Shown here: one piece after another, positions 32,781-41,800 of the stretch
Numbering within the stretch: the stretch's first letter is position 1
Layout: every line of letters begins with the position of its first letter
Assembly: GCA_009861545.1 (NCBI GenBank)
Contig: VXME01000169.1
Span: 2,748-47,312 of the forward strand
Length of the DNA: 44,565 bases
Origin: Acidobacteriota bacterium
Lineage (GTDB): Bacteria; Acidobacteriota; Vicinamibacteria; Vicinamibacterales; UBA8438
Reading direction: 5' to 3'
Notes under the pieces: model-generated
Databases searched by the model: none
Told to the model about the DNA's origin: nothing
Seen by the model: the letters and a program-made list of their open reading frames with translations, nothing else
Position numbers and translations under genes: made by a program

Positions 32781-33356
32781 GCGAGGCGCGGGCGGTCGGT
32801 CTCGATCGAACGGTGACCGTGCGCCGAGCCCATGCCGCTCGATCTCCGTGGCTGCCGTGGCCACGTGGCTGGCTACGCCGGGGTCGAAACGGAAGACGAA
32901 GGACGTCCCGCTTCCGGCGGGAGCCACGGACCAGATCTCCGGACTGCTGGCTACCTCCAAAACACTTCGAAAGCCGAGGCCCTTGTTGCCGACGCTCTCG
33001 TTGGGATCCTTCGGGCTCTGCGCGAGCTGGCAGATCCCATCGAAGTCTTCCTTGCGAAACGGTCGCCCGCTATTGCCGACAGACAGTACGGGTTCGCGAT
33101 CGGTGCTCAACACGAACGAGATTCGCCGGGCGTCATCGGGACCGGCGTGCGCGAGCGCATCATGTGCGTTCTGTAGCAACTCGAGGACGCAGCGGCCTCG
33201 GTACTCCTGGCCGATCTGGGCGTCGAGGCTGGCGACCGTGCGATAGTTGCTCGTGCCGTTCTTGAGTTCATCGAAGAACGTCTGGACTTGGCGCTGAGCC
33301 TGAGCGACGACAAGTTCGTCTCCGGCCAGCCTCGTCGCCGAATGGTCGGCACTCAT
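32712..33356 (-). pseudogene. sacsin-like GHKL ATPase, N-terminal fragment
   Basis: The ATG at 33356 (MSADHSATRLAGDELVVAQA) begins a good GHKL-type ATPase of the sacsin-like group: the N box CVLELLQNAHDAL, the G1 region EPVLSVGNSGRPF, and ESVGNKGLGFRSVLEVASSP (G2). Homology ends near 32800, where the frame enters relaxase remnant sequence, so only about 185 of the usual 1000 or more residues remain. Intact members occur beside restriction and defence genes. A short zinc-ribbon gene lies 64 nt upstream. Confidence 0.65.
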
Positions 33357-33420
33357 GCGAGAGATGCGGTGGAGGCAGACTCGGGCGGCGCGCTCGTTGA
33401 AGACGCGGTTGACCGCGGGG

Positions 33421-33747
33421 TCAACTCGGTGCCGGGGATCGCGGCTCCTCGCCGCGCTTTGAGCTACGCGTCGTCAATCTGACGTCCGGCCCGGCTCTCT
33501 CCACGCGCCGAAGAACCCGGGGCATGACGTCTCGGAGGAACGAGTCCTCGCGCCATCTCGCGCCACACAGAGGACAGGCGACGATCCGCGGTGTCAGAAC
33601 GCCAACGGTCTTGATGTCCTCGAAATCGAACTCGCATCGGCAAAACGGACACGTTGTTCCGCGTTTCTGAACGCTGAACCGGCCTGCCGCCGGCTCCGGC
33701 CGGGGTGGCTCGTTCACGTCCCGTGCCGCATGTTCCTGATCGCTCAT
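33421..33747 (-). CDS. small zinc-ribbon protein
   Basis: The start is ATG 33747 (MSDQEHAARDVNEPPRPEPA). The 108-residue product has a disordered N-terminus, then CPFC (x2) ... CPLC (x2) about 28 residues apart, a two-knuckle zinc ribbon, then a basic tail (LRDVMPRVLRRVERAG, TTRSSKRGEEPR). It probably binds nucleic acid or a partner protein. It precedes the truncated sacsin-like gene on the same strand, perhaps once in one operon. Confidence 0.5.
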   Translation of the reverse strand: MSDQEHAARDVNEPPRPEPAAGRFSVQKRGTTCPFCRCEFDFEDIKTVGVLTPRIVACPLCGARWREDSFLRDVMPRVLRRVERAGPDVRLTTRSSKRGEEPRSPAPS

Positions 33748-34311
33748 GCAGGTCCATCGTATCCGTGCTGGCCAGTCCGCCGCAAGGAAACTACGCCATC
33801 GGCTCGCTGGCGCGGGAGGCGCCCGAGCGGCCGCACCAGAGGGCCTGTCGGAGTTCGCCTGCATCGCCGAAGACTTGCCCAGAACGGACCATCGGGACGC
33901 CACGGGACAACCTCGCGTCCCGTACACACGACCGGACCGCACAAGCATCGCGCACGACCTCTCCGCCCCGACCAACCGTCCGGCCAGCCAGCCAGCCTTT
34001 CGGACGCCAACGTCCGGGCGGGCATCGTCGTCAAGGGCCAAGTCTGGACCAGCGTGCGGGGAGCCGGCGTCACGAGCGTAAGCCCCGCGGAGCGGGGGCC
34101 GAGCGGAGCGAGGCCCAGCCGTCCTAGTCCAACTTCGCGGGGACCAACTGCTCAGCACGCACGCCGCGCCGACGCCCGCGGCGAGACAACCCTTTGCCAC
34201 CGCCGTGTGCAACGACCGTCGTTTTCGAGGGTTCCATGGTCAACTCTCGGGACCTCGGCGGCCCACCCTTTCTGCTGGACATTCGTCCTCGTCGCACCCG
34301 GAGAACCCGGC

Positions 34312-34317
34312 TATAAT
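34312..34317 (+). promoter_or_regulatory. candidate -10 box (TATAAT)
   Basis: A perfect TATAAT in otherwise GC-rich sequence points toward the plus-strand genes at 34695. No good -35 lies at the usual spacing, so the promoter would be weak or activator-dependent. Transcription from here would give a leader of about 370 nt. Confidence 0.3.
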
Positions 34318-34610
34318 GGAACATTGGAACTTTGTCTGCTCCTTCGGCATCCGGAGCCTCGGCCCCCTGCATGCCCCACGAGCAACCGCCGATTCGTCCT
34401 CGCGCAACGTCCGGCTTGTCGGTGTCCGGTACCCGCGCCAGACCTGCAACTCCCAGCCGCGGTGTGGCCGATATGCAAGACGCTTGGCCGCACCGGTGTC
34501 GACTCGACTCGACTACGCCACCAGATCGCAGCCGACGGCGCCCGTCCGCTCTGTACGACGGCGACGATAGCGTTCGATCCTGCTCGGTCTCTCGACGATT
34601 GCATGCAAGC

Positions 34611-34640
34611 CTTGCCTTGCCTTGCCTTGCCTTGCCTTGC
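34611..34640. repeat. CTTGC pentanucleotide repeat, six copies
   Basis: Six perfect tandem CTTGC units are followed by CTTCC. A five-base unit changes frame with each copy gained or lost, and the tract lies 55 nt upstream of a start codon, so it may vary in length and affect expression. Confidence 0.95.
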
Positions 34641-34694
34641 CTTCCATCCCACTGGCTCCTCCTGTGGCACTAACCAAATGACCGGTGATTGACC

Positions 34695-35210
34695 ATGCCT
34701 TCCCATGACTACAGCCCTCGCGAAGCTCTTGACCTGTTGCTCCGAAAGGTTAAGGAAAGAGCACCCGAGTTAGCCAATAATCTCCAATCCGCAATAGATG
34801 CCGGCAAGGACGTTTCGGAAAGGGAAGAAACCACCGAACGCAAGAAATCAAGAACATATCGGAAGACCGTACCACTGACCGATGAAGAGGCTCTTCTCGT
34901 CGTCATAGGCAGCCTGCGAGCATACTTTGTCGAGCAACCACTATTTGCGAATTCGGCTATTCGTGAATTCACGGACGCAGCTTTAGCTGCTCACCCTGAT
35001 CCTCAAGAACTCGTGTCTGGCAACTCGCCGCCAAAATCGACCGAGGGCGTGGGCCTGGAGAAGCAGCTTCAAGTGGAACTCCAGACTGCGACGCAAATCT
35101 CGGAAACCGGCGAACAGACCGCTCGACTATCGTCGACTTCTCAAGATCTTCTGATGGAACAGCAAGCAAACCTCAAGCGTCTCCTCGAAGCTCTCACATT
35201 TGACTCCTAG
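34695..35210 (+). CDS. hypothetical partner of the D...ECK nuclease
   Basis: The start is ATG 34695 (MPSHDYSPREALDLLLRKVK); a TTG two codons earlier is possible. The 171-residue product is helical: an N-terminal amphipathic helix, a Lys/Arg/Glu-rich linker (SEREETTERKKSRTYRKTV), a central domain (LTDEEALLVVIGSLRAYFVE) and a Gln/Leu-rich coiled tail. No family is recognised. It lies 15 nt upstream of the nuclease gene, both AT-richer than their surroundings, so they form a two-gene unit. It might be a specificity, regulatory or immunity partner. Confidence 0.6.
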   Translation: MPSHDYSPREALDLLLRKVKERAPELANNLQSAIDAGKDVSEREETTERKKSRTYRKTVPLTDEEALLVVIGSLRAYFVEQPLFANSAIREFTDAALAAHPDPQELVSGNSPPKSTEGVGLEKQLQVELQTATQISETGEQTARLSSTSQDLLMEQQANLKRLLEALTFDS

Positions 35211-35225
35211 CTGGCTAGCAAAACG

Positions 35226-35900
35226 ATGGCATCCCTTGCTGATTTGGAAACCGCGATCGATACACTGCTGAACCACCCTCTAGGAGCTCAGCAATATCAA
35301 CTGACCCAGGCTGTTGAAGGAAAAGCCTATGAGGCATATGTGTTCGCCCTGTGTCTTCGGGCCGTCCGCGAACTGGGTGTAACGCCTGTACTTTGCGGAA
35401 GGCAAGCGCCGCCGAATCCATTCATATTTCGCGGCGCGCCTGGTCAGATCCACTCGACCTCAAGGAACTACGGATACGCGGCTCTTGTTATAAATGGGTT
35501 TTCGTTCGAGATCCATGCAGGCGTGGAATTCAAGGGAAGTAGTGGCATGACACACGAACTGGACGTATGCATAATGCGCGGTGATGACGCCGTGAAGTGC
35601 AGGCAACAGCCAGACGATCCCCCGTCTGCCAGCCTAGTTGGAGGTTGGGAATGCAAATTCTATGCGGGCAATCTTAAGAAAGGACTGGGAAGGGCTTTCG
35701 TGGGCTTGATGGATGATATGGGTACAAACGTGCGACTGAGTGGGTTATGTTCGAACTCAGTGCATCCGCAGCTGCGAGAGTACTTTCAACCACGCCGTCG
35801 TCCTTACCCTCATTTTTACCTTACTCCACTGGAGCCATCGAACGAGAATATATTCGTCAACCAACTAAAAGGAGAGCTCAAGAAGATGACAGCTTGGTAG
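35226..35900 (+). CDS. PD-(D/E)XK-type nuclease
   Basis: This 224-residue protein has HELDVCIM (D at about 113) and, 28 residues later, GWECKFYAG (E142-C143-K144). This is the D...E-x-K active site of PD-(D/E)XK restriction-type nucleases, and an upstream Glu (GVEFKGSSG) could complete the metal site. There is no DNA-binding domain of known type. The size and stand-alone form fit a restriction or defence nuclease more than a repair enzyme. The surrounding sequence offers no methyltransferase partner; the preceding 171-residue gene is the only candidate partner. Confidence 0.65.
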   Translation: MASLADLETAIDTLLNHPLGAQQYQLTQAVEGKAYEAYVFALCLRAVRELGVTPVLCGRQAPPNPFIFRGAPGQIHSTSRNYGYAALVINGFSFEIHAGVEFKGSSGMTHELDVCIMRGDDAVKCRQQPDDPPSASLVGGWECKFYAGNLKKGLGRAFVGLMDDMGTNVRLSGLCSNSVHPQLREYFQPRRRPYPHFYLTPLEPSNENIFVNQLKGELKKMTAW

Positions 35901-37294
35901 CACGCGTTCTTTTCACGCACCTGTCGGAAGCGCCTGTTTCGTCATGGTCGGTTGTAGGGCAAGGCGCCGTCCTCGCCCGGCGCTCGGCCGCTCCGCTGTC
36001 GCCCTCGCCTTCGATGCAACGTCCGTCCGCGCAGATCAGTTCGCCCGGCCAGGGTCCGAGCGACGTGGACGCGATGCGATCGCTCTTTGTGTGCCTGCTG
36101 GACGCCTGCCGTGCCGAGTGGCCGAGGACCATCGCGGCGAAGTCCGCGCGGCCCACGGCTCGCTGTGGTCCACATCCGGCGGCGAACCCTCAACTGAAAC
36201 AACCCGCACAAGCGCTCTCACTCGAGTGACGGGGTTGAGTTCGGTCCACCAGCTCCCGACCCGCGTTGATTTGCGGCTTTGCGGCGGCAGCAGAGTTGGC
36301 GAAGTCGGCAAGGTCAGCGGTGGCCGTCTGATCCGCCGCGTCCTCGCCGCACACCGCGACGGGAATGGAGTTCGGTGCGGACTCCCGCGTTTGCCGCGAA
36401 GTCCAGGTTTCCTGAAGGAAAGTGGAAAGGACGGCGTCGTCGTACTCATTTCCATGTGCAATCGACGCCCGGATTGTGGTGGACCCGACTGGACGATTGT
36501 TCCGTGGAAGGAGTCGTCGCGTCGCCATCCATGCGGAGCAGGAACTGCGGCATGTCCTCCACGCGATTCGGGGTGGGGTCGTTCTGGCGAGTCGGCGCCT
36601 GCGGCCAGTCGTTGTTGTGACCTCGTGTGTGGCGGGTACTGGGGGAGGTCGTCGAGTGCGCCTGCGCGCCTGATTGGCGGTCTCGACCGCGAGGTCGAGC
36701 GTCGTCGCCGACCCGCACAACGATGTCGTCCTGGCGCGCGATCGTCAGATATGGACGAAGATGAAGCCGCTGAACCGGCCCCAATGCCCCCGAGGATGGT
36801 CTGGTTTTGCACGATGGTCACATGGTCGCCGAATGATGACCCCCGGGCTGGGATGAGCGTCTTTGCACGACTGGTCGGCGAGTCGCTTGAGCCGACGCTG
36901 CTCGGCCCAGGGTGCGTTCTGCGCCTGCTCCGGGCCCTGATCGTTCTGCGCCTCGGTCGAGTCCAACCAGTAAGTGGCCCGCAGGTAGTCCAGACGTCGT
37001 AGCGGCGGTGACCGCTGGCGCGCGACACGCAGGCTCTGCCGCGCGACGGAGTGGCAGCCCATCGGCCGCCTGCTGCGGAGAACGCTCGCATCACGGTCGT
37101 CGACAAAATCACCCCGCTACCCGAAAAAACCGCAAACCCTATCAATTTGGGTAGCGCAAGGACGCGTGCACCTGCGCTAGGATGCGCCGCAAGGTGGGGA
37201 CTGCCCCGCGGTACGAAGACGGGAAGTACGGCCGTGCCCGGGGCGATTGGAACCGGCTCGATGGGGAGTAGGTTCAGCGGTCTTGGCGTCCGGT
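35901..37294. other. 1.4-kb region without a confident gene
   Basis: Several long overlapping frames exist on both strands but their translations are Arg/Ser/Pro/Thr-rich and none has a ribosome binding site. A minus-strand frame at 36745-37062 (RLDYLRATYWLDSTEAQND in its middle) is the least random-looking. I suspect decayed coding sequence but cannot name it. Confidence 0.45.
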
Positions 37295-37328
37295 TTTGCT
37301 CGCGATAACTGCCGTTATCGCGAGCAAA
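37295..37328. repeat. lox-like site, left
   Basis: Arm TTTGCTCGCGATA, spacer ACTGCCGT, arm TATCGCGAGCAAA. The length and 13-8-13 layout equal those of loxP, and the arms end in ATA/TAT next to the spacer, as in loxP. The only asymmetry is the TGCC core, which sets orientation. Confidence 0.85.
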
Positions 37329-37355
37329 GTGCATCTCCACACCAAAACGGACCCC

Positions 37356-37361
37356 ATTCTA
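37356..37361 (-). promoter_or_regulatory. weak -10-like box inside the segment, pointing outward
   Basis: On the minus strand TAGAAT lies 27 bp inside the left lox-like site, directed at that site. After inversion it would point at the right-hand site and the surface-protein gene. No convincing -35 is present, so this is only a candidate. Confidence 0.15.
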
Positions 37362-37506
37362 CAACGCTTGCCGAACGCGATCCACAAGCCGGCGGCCTCG
37401 GGCGCAACTTGCTGACACCGCTTGAGTTCTTCGGAATGCGCCGCGTCCGACCGGCGTGACGACCGCCTCCGGCCGGGGCGGCATCGGAGTGGGACGCGCT
37501 CACATT

Positions 37507-37524
37507 TTTACTCGCGATAACTGC
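37507..37524. repeat. degenerate half lox-like site
   Basis: TTTACTCGCGATA differs from the full-site arm at one base and is followed by ACTGC, the first part of the spacer, but no second arm follows. It may be the trace of an older third site. Confidence 0.7.
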
Positions 37525-37624
37525 ACGCCGAGCGTCCGTGACGGACCCTCGAACGGCAGGCACACGTCCCCGCCCGGCCGCCGCCGCTGGCGGCTTCACG
37601 GCCCTCGACCCACGACCGCCTTGC

Positions 37625-38608
37625 TCAGCGCTGCTGCCGCTCGGCCAACTGCGCGGCGCCGCTGCGCCTCGCTAGCAGCCTCTCCCCGTAGCGCTGGACC
37701 ATGCGCGCGCTCTTCCAGCGCCCCGACTGGAGGATCGCCGGCAACTCGATGCCGCAGGCGATCATGTCCTGGACCGCCCCGACGCGCGTGCTGTGCCCGG
37801 CCAGCGTGTCCGCGATGTCGTCGGGCAGGCCCGCCCGCCGGGCCATCCGCTTGTAGATGCGCGGCACTTGGCTGGCGTCGAGCTTCTCGCCGATCTTGCC
37901 ATCCTTGCGGACCGAACGGAAGAGCCGTGCCGTGCCGACGCCGCTGCGGTCGAGCCATGCCTTGACCATCTGCACGGTGTCCCGCGCCAAGTAGAGCATC
38001 GCGCCCCTAGCGTCCTGGTCGGTCTTGCCCGAGCGCACGAGCAGCGTAGCCGTCCCGTCGATATCCTCCAATAGATCAGTCACTTCCAGCGACACCAGCT
38101 CGGCGCGCCGCAGCAGCGTGTCGTAGCCCACGGCCAGCAGCGCGCGGTCCCGGACGTCGATCAGCCGGTCTCCCGCGGCCTCCAGCAGCCGGTTCCGCAG
38201 CGGCCAGGTCAGGCCCTGGACCTGCGCCTGCCGGCGCCCCCGGTGCCGGTGCATCCGCTGCAGCGCGAAGCGGACCGAGGCACTGTCGAGCGGGTTCGGC
38301 TGCCGCAGCGCCTTGTGCAGGGCGGCGATGCTCGACACGTAGCGGCGCACGGTGGCTGGCGTCTTGACGTGCGCCATCTCGTCGACGAAGGCGGTCACCG
38401 TGTCGGGGCTGGCGGGGAACGCCGGCAGGAAATGTCGTCGGCACCACGCCTCGAACACCTGCATGTCGGCGCGCAGTGCGCGCTCCGTGTTGCGGCTGAA
38501 CGCGCCGCTGGCCGCCTCGAAGTAGGCGGCCAGCGGCTCACCCGCTGCCGCGTGTTGATCGTCGTGGAACGAGCGCTCGAACTCCAACGTCGCGTGCGAA
38601 CCCAGCAT
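37625..38608 (-). CDS. Cre-like tyrosine recombinase
   Basis: This 327-residue recombinase has the full catalytic set: R167 in YDTLLRRAEL, K195 in RSGKTD, H272 and R275 in GHSTRVGAVQDM, W298 in SGRWKS and Y307 in MVQRYGE. Several segments match P1 Cre closely in form: NTLLRIAEI, LFCRVRKNG and GHSARVGAARDM in Cre against DTLLRRAEL, LFRSVRKDG and GHSTRVGAVQDM here. The length (Cre 343) and the N-terminal AWC segment agree as well. GGGAGG precedes the ATG at 38608. It lies between two inverted 34-bp sites of lox layout, which are its likely substrates. It was probably acquired from a phage or plasmid. The general family is certain; true Cre-like grouping needs a tree. Confidence 0.88.
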   Translation of the reverse strand: MLGSHATLEFERSFHDDQHAAAGEPLAAYFEAASGAFSRNTERALRADMQVFEAWCRRHFLPAFPASPDTVTAFVDEMAHVKTPATVRRYVSSIAALHKALRQPNPLDSASVRFALQRMHRHRGRRQAQVQGLTWPLRNRLLEAAGDRLIDVRDRALLAVGYDTLLRRAELVSLEVTDLLEDIDGTATLLVRSGKTDQDARGAMLYLARDTVQMVKAWLDRSGVGTARLFRSVRKDGKIGEKLDASQVPRIYKRMARRAGLPDDIADTLAGHSTRVGAVQDMIACGIELPAILQSGRWKSARMVQRYGERLLARRSGAAQLAERQQR

Positions 38609-38645
38609 CTGGCGGCCTCCCGATCAGTCGCAAAGACCGGGATTT

Positions 38646-38679
38646 TTTGCTCGCGATAACGGCAGTTATCGCGAGCAAA
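38646..38679. repeat. lox-like site, right (inverted)
   Basis: Arm TTTGCTCGCGATA, spacer ACGGCAGT, arm TATCGCGAGCAAA: the exact reverse complement of the left site over all 34 bases; the match extends one further base on each side as a palindrome (38645-38680). It lies between the recombinase start and the surface-protein gene, so it may also act as an operator for either. Confidence 0.85.
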
Positions 38680-38839
38680 ACCTCGTTGCGAAGGCGAGCC
38701 TGTTGGGCTGTCGCTCAAGTACCCGAAAGCGGTGACGGCGCCGTGTTCCGCGGGGTGGGTGTCAGCTGGGAGAAACGCCATGTCTCACGCGCGATCGTCG
38801 GTGAAGCCGGCCGTGCCGGTTCGAGGGAAGGAGCAGTGG

Positions 38840-41800
38840 ATGCCGAGAATCACGAGAGGTCGGGGGGCAAGTGGCACGAGTCTTGCGCCGGCAGCCCAAT
38901 TGCTGCATCCCTCCACAGGGCGGCTCTCGCTAGACCCTGACTACCGCGCAGCTGACGACATTGGCGCGTCAAGCGGTTCGCGGGAGCGCGATCTGGATCT
39001 GAGGCGCGGACTCCGCTGTTCGGTCGCGGTGGCCTGTACCTCTTCTCCTCCCGGAACATTGCGACGACTTGCTCGCGCGTGGAGGGCGCCAGCGGGCCCG
39101 CTCGCCCTCGCCCTCGCCCTACTGCCGGGCGCCGGGACCGTTGCGGCACAAGGCACATTGCCGACGTTGAGCGTGTCCGATGCGCAGGACTACGAGGACG
39201 CAACGTGGATGATATTCGAGGTGTCGCTGTCGGCGGCGAGCGCTGACACGGTGACGGTCGACGTTGAAACGTCAGATGGGACTGCCACGGACGGGCCGGA
39301 TTACAGGTTCGAACCGCTGACGCTGACCTTTCCTCCGGGCAACAGGTCGCAGCGCGTGGCTGTGCGGGTGATTGACGACGAGGCGGTCGAGTCGGACGAG
39401 ACCTTCACGGTGACGTTGACGAATCCGACGGGGGCCACGCTGGGCGATGCGACGGCGACCGGCACGATCAAGAACGACGACACTGCGGCGACGCTCACCG
39501 CGAGCGACATCGGGGACACGACGGCTACGCTGACCATCGGCAGCCACACGGACGGTTGGTGGTACCGGGGCCAGAACTTGGGAACCAGGCAGTGGAGTAG
39601 CTGCACCGCAGTCACCGCCGGCACGACGGTGGTTAGCATCACCGGTCTCACGCCAGCAACAGGCTACCTCTACAGGGCGTACAGCGATAGCACATGCAAC
39701 ACTAGACTGGCCAGGGTTGAGTTCAGGACCATTGCGTCAGCGGGCACGCCGACAGTGAGCGTGTCCGATGGGCGGCTGGACTCCGAGGACGACGTGTGGA
39801 TGACGTTCGAGGTGTGGCTGTCGGCGTCGAGCCGTGAGACGGTGACGGTCGACTATGCCACATCGGATGGGACGGCCGCGAGCGGGACGGATTACAGGGC
39901 CGAGTCGGGGACGCTGACCTTTGCTCCGAACGGCGCTGGGGTGGGGGTGGTGAATGTGTTGGTGTATGACGACGAGGATCTCGAGCCGGACGAGACCCTC
40001 ACGGTGACGTTGACGAATCCGACGAAAGCCACGCTGGGCGATGCGACGGCGACCGGCACGATCAGGAACGACGACACTGCGGCGACGCTCACTGCGAGCG
40101 ACATCGGGGAGACGACGGCGACGCTGACCATCAGCAGCCACACGGGCGGTTGGTATTACCGGGGCCAGGACTTGGGAACCGACCAGTGGAGTAGCTGCAC
40201 CCTAGTCGCCGCCGGCACGACGGCAGTTGACATCACCGGTCTCAAGCCAGCAACGCCCTACGACTACTGGGCGTACCGCGATAGCACGTGCAACACCCAT
40301 GACAAATTGGCCAGGGTTCAGTTCCGGACCATTGCGTCAGCGGGCACGCCGACAGTGAGCGTGTCCGATGCGCGGGGATACGAGGACGAAACGTGGATGT
40401 CGTTCGAGGTGTCGCTGTCGGCGGGGAGCCGTGACCAGGTGACGGTGAAGTATGCCACGTCGAGTGAGTCGAGTGATACGGCCACGAGCGGGACGGATTT
40501 CAAGGCGAAGTCGGGGACGCTGACCTTTCCTAAGAACAGCACGAGCCCGCAGCGCGTGAGTGTGCAGGTGATTGACGACGAGGATCTCGAGTCGGACGAG
40601 ACCTTCACGGTGACGCTGACGAGTCCGGCGGGGGCCACGCTAGGAGATTCGACGGCGACCGGGACTATCAGGAACGACGAAGCGAAGCCCGCCAGCGAGA
40701 TGATGGCGCAGGCCGCAACGCGGACGACGGTCGACCTGGCGTGGAGGCTGCCCGAACAACCCCGTGGGGTAACCGTGCGCGCGGTTGGTGTGCAACGGCA
40801 GGAGGCGGATGAGTCCTGGCGCACGGAGGCGACGCTTGCCGCCGACGCGGTGTCGCACACCGTGACCGGGCTGAGCGCCGGGACGGCCTACAGCTTCCGC
40901 ACCCGGCTCGCGACGAACAAGGGGAACGCGGATTCGGAACCCGTGTCTGCGACCACGCTGACTACCGCGGCCGCCCTCACGGCGTCGTTCCACGACGTGC
41001 CGGCCGAGCACGACGGCAGCCGGCTGTTCAGCTTCGAGATCCGGTTCAGCGAGGAATTCGAGGGGCTGAGGCTGACGGCCCTCGAGGCCGGGGCACTCAC
41101 TGTGCAGGGCGGGCGCCTGGTGGACGTCAAGCGCACCACGCGGGGGCAGAACCGCAGCGTGACGGCCAGGGTGCGTCCGGCCTCGTCGGGGGACGTGGCC
41201 ATGTCGCTGGTGGCGACGACGGACTGCGCGGCCAGTACCGCGATCTGCACGCGGGACGGGCGCATGCTGTCGAACTCGCCCTCGGCGACGGTGTCGGGAC
41301 CGAACACGGCGGCGACCGGCGCACCGACCATCACCGGCGAGGCGCGGGTGGGCGAGACCCTGACGGCGTCTACCGCGGGCATCGAGGACGCGGACGGGCT
41401 GCACGGCGCGGCGTTCGCGTTCCAGTGGGTGTCGGTCGACGGCGGCGCGGAGACCGACATCGCTGGCGCGACGGGTGCGAGCTACGTGCTCGCGGACTCG
41501 GACGCGGGCTCGGCGGTCAAGGTGCGGGTGAGCTTCACCGACGACGCCGGCCACGACGAGGAGCTGACCAGCGCCGCGACGGCGACGGTGGCGCCGCGGC
41601 CGCTGACGGCGGCGTTCCACGGCATGCCGCTCGGGCACGACGGCAGCCGGCTGTTCAGCTTCGAGATCCGGTTCAGCGAGGAATTCGAGGGGCTGAGGCT
41701 GACGGCCCTCGAGGCCGGGGCACTCACTGTGCAGGGCGGGCGCCTGGTGGACGTCAAGCGCACCACGCGGGGGCAGAACCGCAGCGTGACGGCCAGGGTG

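Larger units (their letters stand above)
33748..34694. other. 947-nt region without a confident gene
   Basis: Open frames on both strands overlap and have biased composition. A minus-strand 37-codon frame at 34124-34237 (MEPSKTTVVAHGGGKGLSRR...) has non-random-looking sequence but weak initiation signals. The region also holds an exact TATAAT (34312-34317) and a six-copy CTTGC repeat (34611-34640), so it probably contains the promoter and a long leader for the two genes that follow. Confidence 0.4.
37295..38679. mobile_element. putative invertible segment: Cre-like gene between inverted lox-like sites
   Basis: Two exact 34-bp sites (37295-37328 and 38646-38679), each a 13-bp arm, 8-bp spacer and 13-bp arm, enclose a gene for a Cre-like tyrosine recombinase. 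The spacers (ACTGCCGT and ACGGCAGT) are reverse complements, so the sites are inverted relative to each other. In Cre/lox systems that arrangement inverts the DNA between. The right site lies 37 bp upstream of the recombinase start and 160 bp upstream of the large surface-protein gene. I see no target duplication that would mark it as an inserted transposable element. Confidence 0.7.

Noticed and set aside
36036-37340. 434-codon minus-strand frame
   Set aside because: Composition is Arg/Ser/Pro-rich without domains or a ribosome binding site; its N-terminal end runs through the lox-like site. Most likely GC-driven.
37295-38679. Integron or simple insertion element
   Set aside because: The recombinase lacks the integron integrase insert and there is no attC-like array. 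No target duplication is seen. The site geometry fits Cre/lox better.
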